Position numbers and translations under genes: made by a program. Shown here piece after piece: positions 44,746-53,672 of a stretch of DNA of 64,000 bases. Within the stretch, counting starts at the first letter, position 1. Each line of letters opens with the position of its first letter. Source of the DNA: Pseudomonas bubulae (GTDB taxonomy: Bacteria > Pseudomonadota > Gammaproteobacteria > Pseudomonadales > Pseudomonadaceae); the NCBI RefSeq assembly GCF_900618535.1, contig NZ_UYJA01000002.1, positions 310,001 through 374,000 on the forward strand. The letters are read 5' to 3'. The notes under the pieces are model-generated. The model did no database searches and was not told the origin of the DNA. It was given only the letters and a program-made list of their open reading frames with translations.

Positions 44746-45298
44746 AGAAATTCAGGTCGAAGGCGAAGAACTGCCGCATTTGTTGTTGGTAGATGACGAC
44801 GCCACTTTTACCCGTGTGATGGCTCGCGCCATGAGCCGACGCGGTTTTCGCGTGAGCACGGCAGGTTCCGCCGAAGAGGGGCTGATCCTGGCACAACAGG
44901 ATCTGCCCGATTTTGCCGCGCTGGATCTGAAAATGGACGGCGATTCCGGCCTGGTCCTGCTGCCCAAGCTGCTGGAACTCGACCCGGAGATGCGGGTGGT
45001 GATCCTCACCGGTTATTCGAGCATCGCCACCGCCGTTGAGGCGATCAAGCGCGGAGCCTGCAACTACCTGTGCAAACCAGCCGATGCCGATGACGTGCTC
45101 GCTGCCTTGCTGTCCCAGCATGCCGACCTGGAAACCCTGGTGCCGGACAACCCGATGTCGGTTGACCGCCTGCAGTGGGAACACATCCAGCGCGTGCTGG
45201 GTGAGCATGAAGGCAATATTTCGGCCACTGCCCGCGCCCTGGGCATGCATCGGCGTACCTTGCAGCGCAAATTGCAGAAGCGTCCGGTGCGACGCTGA
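44738..45298 (+). CDS. roxR: Response regulator RoxR (RegA/PrrA/ActR family)
   Basis: Partner of RoxS; 186 residues. Receiver domain with LLLVDDDATFTRVMARAM and phospho-Asp63 (AALDLKMDGDSG), a proline/short linker, and a C-terminal Fis-type helix-turn-helix GNISATARALGMHRRTLQRK, diagnostic for RegA-type regulators. The ATG chosen (MSEEIQVEGEE) has GAGGA at proper distance and overlaps roxS. A hairpin about six bases after the stop may terminate the operon. Confidence 0.94.
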   Translation: MSEEIQVEGEELPHLLLVDDDATFTRVMARAMSRRGFRVSTAGSAEEGLILAQQDLPDFAALDLKMDGDSGLVLLPKLLELDPEMRVVILTGYSSIATAVEAIKRGACNYLCKPADADDVLAALLSQHADLETLVPDNPMSVDRLQWEHIQRVLGEHEGNISATARALGMHRRTLQRKLQKRPVRR

Positions 45299-45303
45299 AC
45301 GGG

Positions 45304-45348
45304 AGCTGTAGCATTTGCATTGCGCCTTGCATGCTGACGGCTACAGCT
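45304..45348 (+). terminator. Inverted repeat after roxR
   Basis: AGCTGTAGC and GCTACAGCT, 27 bases apart, just past the roxR stop. The tail is TCTAACCTGT, so termination is uncertain. Confidence 0.4.
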
Positions 45349-45438
45349 TCTAACCTGTAACAAGACGTGTCCCAGCGTCGTGGGCCGGTTGTCCTGACCG
45401 GCTTGCAGGTTGCTCTTTACTCCGAATGAGCCTGAACG

Positions 45439-47154
45439 ATGAATCAGAACGCCGAGCCTTCTGTCGTGAATGATGCTGTGCGTGGGGATTTCATCCCTCG
45501 GGTGTGGCGCCTTATAACCCCCTACTGGCGCAGTGAAGAACGCGCCAGGGCGTGGTTGCTGTTGATCGCCGTGGTTGCCTTGTCGCTGGTCAGCGTGGGC
45601 ATTTCGGTGTGGATCAACCACTGGTACAAGGACTTCTACAATGCCCTGGAAAACAAGGACGCCAAGGCGTTCTGGAGCCTGATCGGCTACTTCGGCATCA
45701 TTGCCGCGGCGGGTATTGTCGGCGCGGTGTATCGGCTCTATTTGACCCAGATGCTGACCATTCGCTGGCGCCGCTGGCTTACCGAGCAGCACTTCGCACG
45801 CTGGCTGGCCCACAAGAACTATTACCAGCTGGAGCAGGGCGGCTATACCGACAACCCTGACCAGCGCATCAGTGAAGATATCAATTCGTTCACCGACAGC
45901 ACCTTGACCCTGGGCCTGGGGCTGATCCGTAACGTGGTCAGCCTGGTGTCGTTTTCGATCATCCTGTGGGGCGTTTCGGGCAGCATCGAAGTCTTTGGCG
46001 TCACCATCCCCGGCTATATGTTCTGGTGCGCGCTGTTGTATGCCGCCGTGGGCAGTTGGCTGGCGCATCTGATCGGTCGGCGGCTGATTGGCTTGAGCAA
46101 CCAGCAACAGCGCTTCGAAGCTGACTTGCGTTTCTCGATGGTGCGGGTGCGCGAGAATGCCGAGAGCATTGCCTTGTACAACGGCGAAACCAATGAGCAT
46201 GAGCAACTGAGCACGCGTTTCAACAAGGTCTGGAAAAACTTCTGGACGCAAATGAAGGTACAAAAACGCCTGACGTTTTTCACCGCCGGTTACTCGCAGA
46301 TCGCCATTATCTTTCCGTTTATCGTCGCGGCCCCGCGTTACTTTTCCGGCAAGATCGAGCTGGGTGAGCTGATGCAAATCAACTCGGCCTTCAGCAATGT
46401 GCAAGAGAACTTCAGCTGGTTTATCGATGCCTACGTGACTCTGGCGGCATGGCGTGCCACCTGCGACCGGTTGCTGAGTTTTCGTCAGGCCATGACCGAC
46501 AACGAGCAGCGCAGCCCGGCGATTGATGTGCAGCATCTGGGCGAAAACTTGCAGATCCATGACTTGAGCCTGGATCTGGCCGATGGTCGCCCGCTGCTGC
46601 GTGACGCCAGCCTGCAGGTGCAGGAGGGTGAGAGGCTGATGCTCAGCGGTCGCTCCGGCAGTGGTAAGAGTACCTTGCTGCGGGCGATGGGCGGGCTTTG
46701 GCCTAGAGGGGGCGGGGCGATCTGCATGCCCCGCGAGCGTGCGCTGTTTCTGCCGCAAAAACCCTACTTGCCCATAGGCACCTTGCGCGATGCCCTGAGT
46801 TATCCACAGACCGGGGACACCTACACCCTTGAGCGTTATGAAGAGGTGCTGCGTACTTGCCGGCTTGAGCACCTGATTCCCAAGCTTGATGAGATCAATC
46901 ACTGGCAACGGTTGCTGTCCGGTGGTGAGCAGCAGCGCCTGGCTTTTGCCCGCGCGCTGCTGTATCGCCCGCAGTGGCTGTATATGGATGAATCAACCTC
47001 GGCAATGGACGAGGAAGACGAGGCCATGGTGTACCAGGCCCTGATCGATCAACTGCCGGGCTTGAGCATTGTCAGCGTGGGCCATCGCAGCAGCCTGGCG
47101 CGCTTTCATCCGCAGCATGTGCGGATCGTGGCGGGGCAGTTGGTTGCACAGTAG
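45439..47154 (+). CDS. ABC transporter, fused permease-ATPase (SbmA/BacA/YddA-like)
   Basis: Inner-membrane transporter of 571 residues. An SbmA/BacA-type membrane domain (about residues 20-340, with NHWYKDFYNALENKDAKAFW and TDNPDQRISEDINSFTD) is fused to an ATPase: Walker A LSGRSGSGKSTLLRAMGG, signature LSGGEQQRLAFARALL, Walker B YMDESTSAMDEEDE. Relatives import vitamin B12, bleomycin or peptides, or export small molecules; direction and substrate are not clear here. It begins 140 bases after roxR, with weak ribosome site CTGAACG. Confidence 0.88.
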   Translation: MNQNAEPSVVNDAVRGDFIPRVWRLITPYWRSEERARAWLLLIAVVALSLVSVGISVWINHWYKDFYNALENKDAKAFWSLIGYFGIIAAAGIVGAVYRLYLTQMLTIRWRRWLTEQHFARWLAHKNYYQLEQGGYTDNPDQRISEDINSFTDSTLTLGLGLIRNVVSLVSFSIILWGVSGSIEVFGVTIPGYMFWCALLYAAVGSWLAHLIGRRLIGLSNQQQRFEADLRFSMVRVRENAESIALYNGETNEHEQLSTRFNKVWKNFWTQMKVQKRLTFFTAGYSQIAIIFPFIVAAPRYFSGKIELGELMQINSAFSNVQENFSWFIDAYVTLAAWRATCDRLLSFRQAMTDNEQRSPAIDVQHLGENLQIHDLSLDLADGRPLLRDASLQVQEGERLMLSGRSGSGKSTLLRAMGGLWPRGGGAICMPRERALFLPQKPYLPIGTLRDALSYPQTGDTYTLERYEEVLRTCRLEHLIPKLDEINHWQRLLSGGEQQRLAFARALLYRPQWLYMDESTSAMDEEDEAMVYQALIDQLPGLSIVSVGHRSSLARFHPQHVRIVAGQLVAQ

Positions 47155-47209
47155 AAGAGGCGGGCGCGCGACATGCTAGAGTGCTGCTTCCCGTTTTCTG
47201 GAACCTGAC

Positions 47210-47704
47210 ATGAGTCTTCTATTTCGCAGTGTTGCCCTGAGCCTGCTGCTGGCCAGCCTGCCTCTGGCGGCGGCTCCTGTGGCCACACCGCTGTTGCACG
47301 GGCAGTTTCTGCCTGCCGATGATCTGCAAGTGCGCAGCGAAGTACCCGAGCAACAGCAGTTGATGCTGGTGACTTCGTACTCGGTGGTGGTGGGTAGCCA
47401 GCGCCAGTCCAATCAGCAGCCTATCCCGGTGACTTCGCCACTGCTGGTGCGCTTGAAGGGCAAGCCGATGAGCCAGGGCGCTACCGTGCGTCAGGTGCTG
47501 ATTTCATTTGATGGCGAAAGCAAAAGCCTGAAAAAGCCCGTGTTCGACAGCAAGACGCGAACCCTGAGCTTGTCTTATCCACAGAGCCAGTACCGGGTCG
47601 TGATTGATTTGCTGCGCAATGACACGCTTTATGTCCAGTTCTTGACCTATGCCAATGGCCATATTTGGGCCGACTTGCACACCGGCAGCGTGCGCGCACG
47701 ATAA
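47210..47704 (+). CDS. Small periplasmic protein, unknown function
   Basis: A 164-residue protein starting MSLLFRSVALSLLLASLPLA, a signal peptide cleaved near AAAPVA. The mature part looks like a beta-rich fold (SYSVVVGSQRQ, VRQVLISFDGESKSLKK, YRVVIDLLRNDTLYVQFLTY). It starts 55 bases after the transporter and is followed by the PA4642-family gene. No family recognised. Confidence 0.75.
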   Translation: MSLLFRSVALSLLLASLPLAAAPVATPLLHGQFLPADDLQVRSEVPEQQQLMLVTSYSVVVGSQRQSNQQPIPVTSPLLVRLKGKPMSQGATVRQVLISFDGESKSLKKPVFDSKTRTLSLSYPQSQYRVVIDLLRNDTLYVQFLTYANGHIWADLHTGSVRAR

Positions 47705-47755
47705 GCCTTGGGTAAACTGCGGGCCCCGTGAAGTATCAACAGGCTGGAGCCGGAC

Positions 47756-48043
47756 ATGCGTAAAGACAAAAAGCAGTTGATTGGTGACGAGATCGGCGAC
47801 GAGCAGATCAAGTTGTTCCTGGACTTTGAGCCTGTGGACGCTACTTCACCGTCGCTGCACAAACTGATCAAGGCTTATCGTGGCCTGCGCATCGATGACT
47901 TCGGGCGCTTCCTGGCTTTCTTCAAGGAAGCTGGCTACGACCTGGATGGCAAAGACGAACAGGGTCAGACGTTCGTGGACATCATCAAGGACCAGCGCAA
48001 TGCTGACGAGTACATCGAGCTGATCAACCAGGCTCGCGGTTGA
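47756..48043 (+). CDS. PA4642-family small protein
   Basis: A 95-residue acidic cytoplasmic protein (MRKDKKQLIGDEIGDEQIKL, IDDFGRFLAFFKEAGYDLDG, TFVDIIKDQRNADEYIELI). I recognise it as the Pseudomonas PA4642 family of unknown function, which lies near the malate:quinone oxidoreductase gene in P. aeruginosa too. It converges with mqo; a bidirectional terminator separates them. Confidence 0.85.
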   Translation: MRKDKKQLIGDEIGDEQIKLFLDFEPVDATSPSLHKLIKAYRGLRIDDFGRFLAFFKEAGYDLDGKDEQGQTFVDIIKDQRNADEYIELINQARG

Positions 48044-48083
48044 TCCACACCCTGTAGATACTCTGTTGCAGGTCAAGCCCTAT

Positions 48084-48136
48084 TGTGGGAGCGAGCCTGC
48101 TCGCGAACGACCTTCGCGAGCAGGCTCGCTCCCACA
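48084..48136. repeat. REP hairpin after the PA4642-family gene
   Basis: TGTGGGAGCGAGCCTGCTCG-CGAA and TTCG-CGAGCAGGCTCGCTCCCACA form a nearly perfect 23-bp stem with a short loop. Confidence 0.9.
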
Positions 48137-48240
48137 GTTGCAGTGTTCCTGCAGCTGCTACGGATCTTGTTTCATGTTCTGATTCACGAGTTACCTTGCA
48201 TTGGGCTTACGCCTTTGCAGTGCCCCGAATCAGGGCAACA

Positions 48241-48280
48241 AAAAAGCCCCTCGCCCTGAAACAGGGCGAGGGGCTTTTTA
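48241..48280. terminator. Bidirectional terminator between PA4642-family gene and mqo
   Basis: AAAAAGCCCCTCGCCCTG, loop AAA, CAGGGCGAGGGGCTTTTT: a strong stem with A and T runs on both sides. Confidence 0.93.
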
Positions 48281-48305
48281 TGACGTATGAAACGTCAATG
48301 TTGCA

Positions 48306-49814
48306 TTAAGCGATACTGGTGCTGGCTGTTTTAGGCGTAACCAGTTCCAGCAGCTCGGAGTTGCGGGTGCTGATTTCGCGGTACAGGTCGGCGTCGGTTT
48401 CGAGGACCTTTTCCCGTGCAGGGAAGATTTCCTTGAGCTTGGTCGCCCACTCGCCCGTGGCTTTCTGCGCAAAGCAGCGCTCGATCAGGTCCAGCATGAT
48501 CGAAACGGTTACCGAGGCGCCCGGCGAAGCCCCCAGCAGAGCGGCCAGCGAACCGTCTTTGGCCGCAACCAGTTCGGTACCGAACTGCAGCACACCGCCT
48601 TTTTTCGGGTCTTTCTTGATGATCTGTACCCGTTGCCCGGCAATCTCAAGACGCCAGTCTTCAGCCTTGGCCTGTGGATAGAAACGACGCAGGGACTCCA
48701 GGCGTTGTTCCATCGACTGGCGCACTTCGCTGACCAGGTACTTGGTCAGGTCCATGTTGTCGCGAGCCACGGCCAGCATCGGCCCGATATTGCCCAGACG
48801 GATCGACATCGGCAGGTCAAGGAACGAACCATGCTTGAGGAACTTGGTGGTGAAACCGGCATAAGGTCCGAACAGCAGCGACTTTTTGCCATCGACCACA
48901 CGGGTGTCCAGGTGCGGCACCGACATCGGCGGCGAGCCGACGGCAGCCTGGCTGTAAACCTTGGCCTGATGCAGCTTGACCACTTCCGGGTTATCGCAAC
49001 GCAGCCATTGGCCGCTGACCGGGAAGCCGCCATAGCCTTTGCTTTCTTCGATGCCCGAGGCTTGCAGCAGCGGCAAGGCCGCGCCACCGGCGCCCAGGAA
49101 TACGAACTTGGCATCAACGTGGCGAGTATTGCCGCTGTTGGTGTCCTTGATGCTTACTGTCCAGCCGTTACCGTTACGCTTGAGGCCGGTGACTTTTTTG
49201 CTGTACTTGATCTGGGTGTCCGGTGCACTGGCCAGATGCTTGAGCAGTTGCTGGGTCAGGGCGCCGAAGTTGACATCGGTGCCATGTTCCACACGGGTGG
49301 CCGAGATGAGCTGATCCGCAGGGCGGCCCGGCATCATCAGGGGCATCCACTCGGTCATTTTGGCCTTGTCTTCGGTGTATTCCATGTCGGCAAACGCATG
49401 GTGCTTGCTCAGCACGTCAAAGCGTTTTTTCAGGAACGACACGCCTTTTTCGCCTTCAACGTAGCTCAGGTGAGGAACCGGGCTGATGAAGGACTTGCAG
49501 GAACCGAAGGTGCCTTTTTGCGCCAGGTAGGCCCAAAACTGTTTCGACACTTCGAACTGGGCATTGATATGCACAGCCTTTTTGATGTCGATCGAACCAT
49601 CAGCCGCCTGCGGCGTGTAGTTCAGCTCACAAAGGCCGGCGTGACCGGTGCCTGCGTTGTTCCACGGGTTGGAACTCTCCGCAGCACCTGAGTCCATTTG
49701 CTCAACAACTTCCAGCTTAATGCCGGGGTCGAGCTCTTTGAGCAGTACGGCGAGGGTGGCACTCATGATGCCCGCCCCAACCAGTACTACGTCGACTGCT
49801 TCGTTATGCGCCAT
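48306..49814 (-). CDS. mqo: Malate:quinone oxidoreductase
   Basis: FAD enzyme on the inner face of the membrane that oxidises malate to oxaloacetate and feeds quinone, the main TCA malate step in pseudomonads. It has 502 residues, starting [20 protein letters not shown] after TTTTGGAGACGCG, with that GxGxxS nucleotide motif at the N-terminus. Further marks: [56 protein letters not shown] and [20 protein letters not shown] longer upstream reading has no ribosome site. Confidence 0.95.
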   Translation of the reverse strand: MAHNEAVDVVLVGAGIMSATLAVLLKELDPGIKLEVVEQMDSGAAESSNPWNNAGTGHAGLCELNYTPQAADGSIDIKKAVHINAQFEVSKQFWAYLAQKGTFGSCKSFISPVPHLSYVEGEKGVSFLKKRFDVLSKHHAFADMEYTEDKAKMTEWMPLMMPGRPADQLISATRVEHGTDVNFGALTQQLLKHLASAPDTQIKYSKKVTGLKRNGNGWTVSIKDTNSGNTRHVDAKFVFLGAGGAALPLLQASGIEESKGYGGFPVSGQWLRCDNPEVVKLHQAKVYSQAAVGSPPMSVPHLDTRVVDGKKSLLFGPYAGFTTKFLKHGSFLDLPMSIRLGNIGPMLAVARDNMDLTKYLVSEVRQSMEQRLESLRRFYPQAKAEDWRLEIAGQRVQIIKKDPKKGGVLQFGTELVAAKDGSLAALLGASPGASVTVSIMLDLIERCFAQKATGEWATKLKEIFPAREKVLETDADLYREISTRNSELLELVTPKTASTSIA

Positions 49815-50506
49815 TAACGCGTCTCCAAAATCTACGGCACCAAATTGACGGCATAGCTGCCAGGTGTCCGGGGCGTGGTTCTGATTAGCCCCGGGCCACT
49901 CATGGCCAGGATCGCCATGTCCGATTCTTCGCAATTTCTTGCAACTTTAGCGGACGCCACCAACCGGGCCTTCAAGGTTCATATGAACGCATTTCAGTAC
50001 TCGGGAGGCAATTCGACTTAATGTCTAGAGCGTCCGTTTGTGCAACCAAATCCGTAAGCGGACAGGCTTTCAGTCTCGTGCTGTGGAGCCGACTTCGATC
50101 CTGCTTGGTGAGGCAATATCAGACGCTAATGGTGCATGTTCAGACGCAAAACTTTTCATTTGCTCGCCACACTCTTGTGAAGTTGTGAAACCCGTTTTTT
50201 TCACGCTCTCTTGAAGACGTGAACCTCAAAAAAGGGCTACCGCACGCTGGGCACCGAACCAGTGGCCGAACGTTGTGGCAGCTCTGGCAGACCATGCAGA
50301 AAGTGGGGTTACGCAATGAAATTCAAGCGCGCCAGCTTCACATGATCTGTGTGGGCGGCTCTCTGTGGGCGGTTTTGGGGTGCCAATACAAGCGCATTAG
50401 CGATGTTGCGGGGCCCGATCAGGAGACGTCCTTATAATCGGGGGGAGATTGTAGCGAAGAAACGTGGGCAATTGATCCTGTTAAATGACTTTTATTGGTG
50501 CGCCGT
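49815..50506. other. 692-base region upstream of mqo without a clear gene
   Basis: Contains the mqo promoter. Base composition is lower in G+C than the genes around it. A perfect TATAAT lies near 50433-50438 on the plus strand, but no gene start fits it well. A GTGAAA...TTTCAC small hairpin occurs near 50185-50204. The one open frame inside (50219-50437) lacks a ribosome site and any recognisable domain. A long mqo leader or a small RNA is possible but unproven. Confidence 0.5.
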
Positions 50507-50740
50507 TCAGAGGCCCGGCAGCGGGTGCCCTGACGAATGCCTTGCGGGCGAGGCAATACGGGCGTTGGCAGGTAGCACCTGGTGCAACCAGTTAAGGCGG
50601 ATTTCTTCGATTTCGACCCAGCTGTCGCCGACCGGCGGTTGTTTGCACTGCTTGAAGGCCTGGCAGCGACCTGCCGAATCCAGGCGGGCGAAGCAGCGCT
50701 CGGGGCGGTTGAAGCCGAGCAGGGTCAAGAGCATGTTCAT
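50507..50740 (-). CDS. Small conserved-looking protein, unknown function
   Basis: A 77-residue protein starting MNMLLTLLGFNRPERCFARL after CAACAGGTGCCGCC. It has a hydrophobic N-terminus, cysteines in PERCFARLDSAGRCQAFKQC and a WVEIEEIRLNWL segment. I recall similar proteins in other pseudomonads but no function. The longer in-frame extension upstream was discarded. It is divergent from the YajG-like lipoprotein. Confidence 0.6.
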   Translation of the reverse strand: MNMLLTLLGFNRPERCFARLDSAGRCQAFKQCKQPPVGDSWVEIEEIRLNWLHQVLPANARIASPARHSSGHPLPGL

Positions 50741-50896
50741 GGCGGCACCTGTTGAGTCAGTCGTCGAGACTATGCCCTGTGCAGGTGACATACGGATGAA
50801 TTGGCGATGACAGGCGGGTGACGGCAAGCCGCTAGTTCGCAGGCGTCCGGCACCCTATACTGACGGCCTGTTATACCCAGTCCTGGAGAGATAAGC

Positions 50897-51481
50897 ATGT
50901 TGCAACGCCTGTTGTTCGGTTTGATTACTGTGACCAGTTTGACCCTGGTCGGCTGCGCCCACAGCCCGCAACAACTCAGCCCGCAACCTAAGCTGACCAC
51001 CCAGCTTGCGCCAGTGGGTCGTGGCCAGCCGGTGGTTGTGCGTGTGGTGGACGGTCGTCCTTCCCCAACCCTGGGGACCCGTGGTGGCATGTACCCCGAG
51101 ACCAGCGCGATCAGCGTCAGCAGTGCCGACCTGGTTCCCAAGCTGCAAGCCCAGGCTGAAGCAGCCGTGCGCTTGCTGGGTTTCACCCCGACAGCCAATG
51201 CGATGAACGCGCCAACGCTGACCGTGACCCTGGCCGAACTCAAGTATCAGTCGCCCAAGGACACCATGTACGTGACTGAAGCCACCATTGGCGCGACCTT
51301 CCGTTCCGATGTGAAGAACGGTGGTCGTACCTACAGCGGCCGTTATGGCGCGTCCCTGGATCAGCGCTTCGGCATGGCGCCGAACCAGGAGACCAACACC
51401 AAGCTGGTGAGCGATGTGTTGAGTGATGCCCTGACCCGTGTGTTCAAGGACCCGTCCATCGGTCGTTTGCTCAGCGAGTAA
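50897..51481 (+). CDS. YajG-family lipoprotein
   Basis: A 194-residue lipoprotein; signal MLQRLLFGLITVTSLTLVGC gives a lipobox LVGC with Cys20. The mature part has VVVRVVDGRPSPTLGTRGG and AEAAVRLLGFTPTANAMNAP, matching the YajG/lipoprotein_16 pattern. Relatives are outer-membrane lipoproteins of unknown function. Start preceded by TGGAGAGATAAGC. A strong terminator follows. Confidence 0.86.
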   Translation: MLQRLLFGLITVTSLTLVGCAHSPQQLSPQPKLTTQLAPVGRGQPVVVRVVDGRPSPTLGTRGGMYPETSAISVSSADLVPKLQAQAEAAVRLLGFTPTANAMNAPTLTVTLAELKYQSPKDTMYVTEATIGATFRSDVKNGGRTYSGRYGASLDQRFGMAPNQETNTKLVSDVLSDALTRVFKDPSIGRLLSE

Positions 51482-51492
51482 GCCGGCAAAAT

Positions 51493-51527
51493 AAAAAAGC
51501 CCGAACTCAGTGAGCTCGGGCTTTTTT
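51493..51527. terminator. Bidirectional terminator after yajG-like gene
   Basis: AAAAAAGCCCGAACTC, loop AGT, GAGCTCGGGCTTTTTT: one mismatch, with A and T runs, between two convergent genes. Confidence 0.92.
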
Positions 51528-51540
51528 GTGTTCGAAACAT

Positions 51541-51747
51541 TCAGGCCGCTTCGGCATACAGCTCCAGGCGGCTGACGCCGGTGAGCAGGTCCGTCTCGGG
51601 CAGGTCGGCATGGGCGTGGCCGCTCAGGGCGCAGTAAACGAGCCAGTGGCGGTCTTGCACGTTAAAGGCCAAGCCCTCGATCAATGCCTGTTGTTCGTCG
51701 CTGGGCGCGATAAGGTAAAGGCGGTCCTGGTTTTCTGCGTGCAGCAT
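51541..51747 (-). CDS. Small protein, unknown function
   Basis: A 68-residue cytoplasmic protein (MLHAENQDRLYLIAPSDEQQ, FNVQDRHWLVYCALSGHAHA, LETDLLTGV-like end). The start follows ACGGAGCTTGTC, a good ribosome site, and the gene ends next to a bidirectional terminator, both signs of a real gene. No family recognised. Confidence 0.6.
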   Translation of the reverse strand: MLHAENQDRLYLIAPSDEQQALIEGLAFNVQDRHWLVYCALSGHAHADLPETDLLTGVSRLELYAEAA

Positions 51748-51830
51748 GACAAGCTCCGTGTCGGTGTCGAGGGGCCACAGAGTGGCCTCTCAATATGACG
51801 ATACGGTGACAGCAGAATTTAAGCCCTTCT

Positions 51831-51881
51831 GTGGGAGCGAGCCTGCTCGCGAACAACCTTCGCGAGCAGGCTCGCTCCCAC
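51831..51881. repeat. REP hairpin upstream of the small gene
   Basis: GTGGGAGCGAGCCTGCTCGC and GCGAGCAGGCTCGCTCCCAC form a 20-bp perfect stem plus AAC/CTT loop bases. It ends 12 bases past the acyltransferase stop. Confidence 0.92.
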
Positions 51882-51893
51882 GGGTTTATTGGG

Positions 51894-53060
51894 TTACAGC
51901 GCCAGGCCAGCCTTGATCCGATACTGGTTACGCACCGGCATCGCGTATTGCAGCACCAGATACGGACGGTGCTCGGCCGGGCAGGCGTCCAGGCGGCGTT
52001 GCCATTCTTCCTGGGCCTTGGCCAGTTCTTCGGCACCGAATACCTCTGCGGCCGTCGGCACTTGTAACTCGGGGTCGTGGTCGCTCCACTGCGCATACGC
52101 CAGGTAGTGCGCGGGGAACAGGCGGTAGCCACCGAGGATATGACGATCCATTTCGGCGGCCAGCAATTTGCTGTCTTCGAACAACTCGGTCACCGGCGCC
52201 CCGAAGTTCACGTGCACGCGACCCTTGTAGCCGGTAATGCCGTTGGCGATGCTGGTGTCGTCCTCGCCAGGAGCCTTGCTGTAGGTGCCGGTAGTGGCGC
52301 GGATAAACAGCTCGCGGGCCTTGGCCTGGTCACAGGGGTCGTATTCGTAGCTGATGGAAACCGGGGTCAGGTTCAATGACTGAATGACCTCGGCAAACGG
52401 CTCGTTTTTACGGCTCATATGAAACATCTTGAGGATCGCCGAATCGGTACGGTCATCACCGTCCTTGGCCCGGCCTTCAGCCTGGGCGATCCAGATTGAC
52501 TGGCAGTCGTTGCGGATCGAGTGGTTGATGTATGCCGACAGCAGTTGATAAGCCGCGAGCTTTTCCCGGCGCCCGGTGATCGAGCGGTGCACGATAAAGC
52601 TCTTGTTCAGGCGCATCAGATCGCTGACAAACGGCTTTTGCAGCAGGTTGTCGCCAATGGCGATGCGCGGCGTTGGCAGGCCGGCGTGGTACACGGCGTA
52701 ATTGACGAACGCCGGGTCCATCACGATATCGCGGTGGTTGGCCAGAAACAGGTAGGCGCTGCCGGATTTCAGTTGCTCGACGCCGGTATAGGTTACGCCG
52801 TCGGTGGCATGTTCGATGGTGCGATCGACGTACACCTCGACCTTGTCCTGCAGGGCCGCGACCGAATTGACGCTGGCGAACTCTTTGCGCAGGCGATGAG
52901 CTATAAGTGGTTTTAACAGCCAACCGAAAGCGCCAGCCAGGCGCGGAAAGCGAAAGTGGGTCAGGATATCCAGAAACGCCTTGTCGCTGAGCAGCCGGGC
53001 CAGCACTGCTGGTACTTCGGCGTCGTCGTAAGGTCGGATGCTATCGAATTGGCCCATCAT
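51894..53060 (-). CDS. Acyltransferase, PlsC/glycerolipid family
   Basis: Membrane-associated acyltransferase of 388 residues that probably transfers an acyl chain to a glycerolipid. The catalytic block reads LFLANHRDIVMDPAF: the spacing from His to the second Asp is five residues instead of the classical four (HX4D). Downstream blocks IAIGDNLLQKPFVSDLMRLN, FIVHRSITGRREKL and IWIAQAEGRAKDGDDRT align with acyltransferase motifs II and III. There is no clear membrane helix at the N-terminus. The start is either of two adjacent Met codons. Confidence 0.85.
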   Translation of the reverse strand: MMGQFDSIRPYDDAEVPAVLARLLSDKAFLDILTHFRFPRLAGAFGWLLKPLIAHRLRKEFASVNSVAALQDKVEVYVDRTIEHATDGVTYTGVEQLKSGSAYLFLANHRDIVMDPAFVNYAVYHAGLPTPRIAIGDNLLQKPFVSDLMRLNKSFIVHRSITGRREKLAAYQLLSAYINHSIRNDCQSIWIAQAEGRAKDGDDRTDSAILKMFHMSRKNEPFAEVIQSLNLTPVSISYEYDPCDQAKARELFIRATTGTYSKAPGEDDTSIANGITGYKGRVHVNFGAPVTELFEDSKLLAAEMDRHILGGYRLFPAHYLAYAQWSDHDPELQVPTAAEVFGAEELAKAQEEWQRRLDACPAEHRPYLVLQYAMPVRNQYRIKAGLAL

Positions 53061-53165
53061 GCTCTCTTGTTGGAAACGACTAGGGTTGGTACGCAGGGCA
53101 GGGCAAAAATAATAGCCCTGCTAATAGACCGGCGATTATACGCACAAGTCACTCTGGAGACCGCG

Positions 53166-53348
53166 ATGCTTGAAACTGAACACTATGAATGCCCCTATTG
53201 CGGCGAGCCGGCTGAAGCGGTGCTCGACCTGTCGGGGGGTGATCAGAGCTACATCGAAGACTGCCCGGTGTGCTGTCGGCCGATCCTTTTTCACCTTCAG
53301 ACCGATGGCCATGAATGGATGCTCGATGTGCATACCGAGAATGAGTAG
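53166..53348 (+). CDS. CPXCG-motif cysteine-rich small protein
   Basis: A 60-residue protein starting MLETEHYECPYCGEPAEAVL after TCTGGAGACCGCG. Two zinc-knuckle pairs, CPYCG and CPVCCRP, suggest a metal-binding fold; DGHEWMLDVHTENE ends it. This small family is widespread in gamma-proteobacteria without known function. It is divergent from the acyltransferase and is followed 12 bases later by a DUF2007 gene. Confidence 0.88.
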   Translation: MLETEHYECPYCGEPAEAVLDLSGGDQSYIEDCPVCCRPILFHLQTDGHEWMLDVHTENE

Positions 53349-53360
53349 TGAGTGAAGACC

Positions 53361-53621
53361 ATGCAACGCATCTACGAGCCGGAAAACCTGATGGAAGCCG
53401 AACTGTTGCTGGGCATGCTGGCCAGTGAAGGGGTCGAGGCCCGGCTACAGGGCCGTGATCTGGTCGGCGCCACGGGGGAGCTGCCGGTGTTCGGCTTGCT
53501 CGGCCTGGCGGTGGCCAATGATCGGGCGCAATACGCACGGGAGTTGATCGATGCGTACAATGCCGCGTCACCGGTGGCTGGTGATGAGCCTGAGAGTTTC
53601 CCCGATGTGCTGGATTGCTGA
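53361..53621 (+). CDS. DUF2007 (putative signal-transducing) small protein
   Basis: An 86-residue protein, MQRIYEPENLMEAELLLGML, with GVEARLQGRDLVGATGELPV and GLLGLAVANDRAQYARELID, fitting the DUF2007/YciO-neighbour type small alpha/beta domain. It forms a small operon with the preceding CPXCG gene. The start at the ATG was preferred over a GTG nine bases earlier. Confidence 0.85.
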   Translation: MQRIYEPENLMEAELLLGMLASEGVEARLQGRDLVGATGELPVFGLLGLAVANDRAQYARELIDAYNAASPVAGDEPESFPDVLDC

Positions 53622-53672
53622 TGCCAGCGACGGTTTATTCATTGCTATACAAAAGAAGAGTTGTGCTGCCCC

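Noticed and set aside
45064..46908. 614-codon open frame antisense to the SbmA-like transporter
   Set aside because: The plus-strand gene has Walker A, signature and Walker B motifs; the antisense frame is a high-G+C artefact.
50219..50437. Open reading frame of 72 codons upstream of mqo
   Set aside because: No ribosome site near its start, no signal or domain, and it lies in an otherwise non-coding stretch. It could still be real but is not supported.
48084..51881. REP hairpins considered as CRISPR repeats
   Set aside because: They are palindromes at scattered intergenic sites without regular spacers or cas genes.
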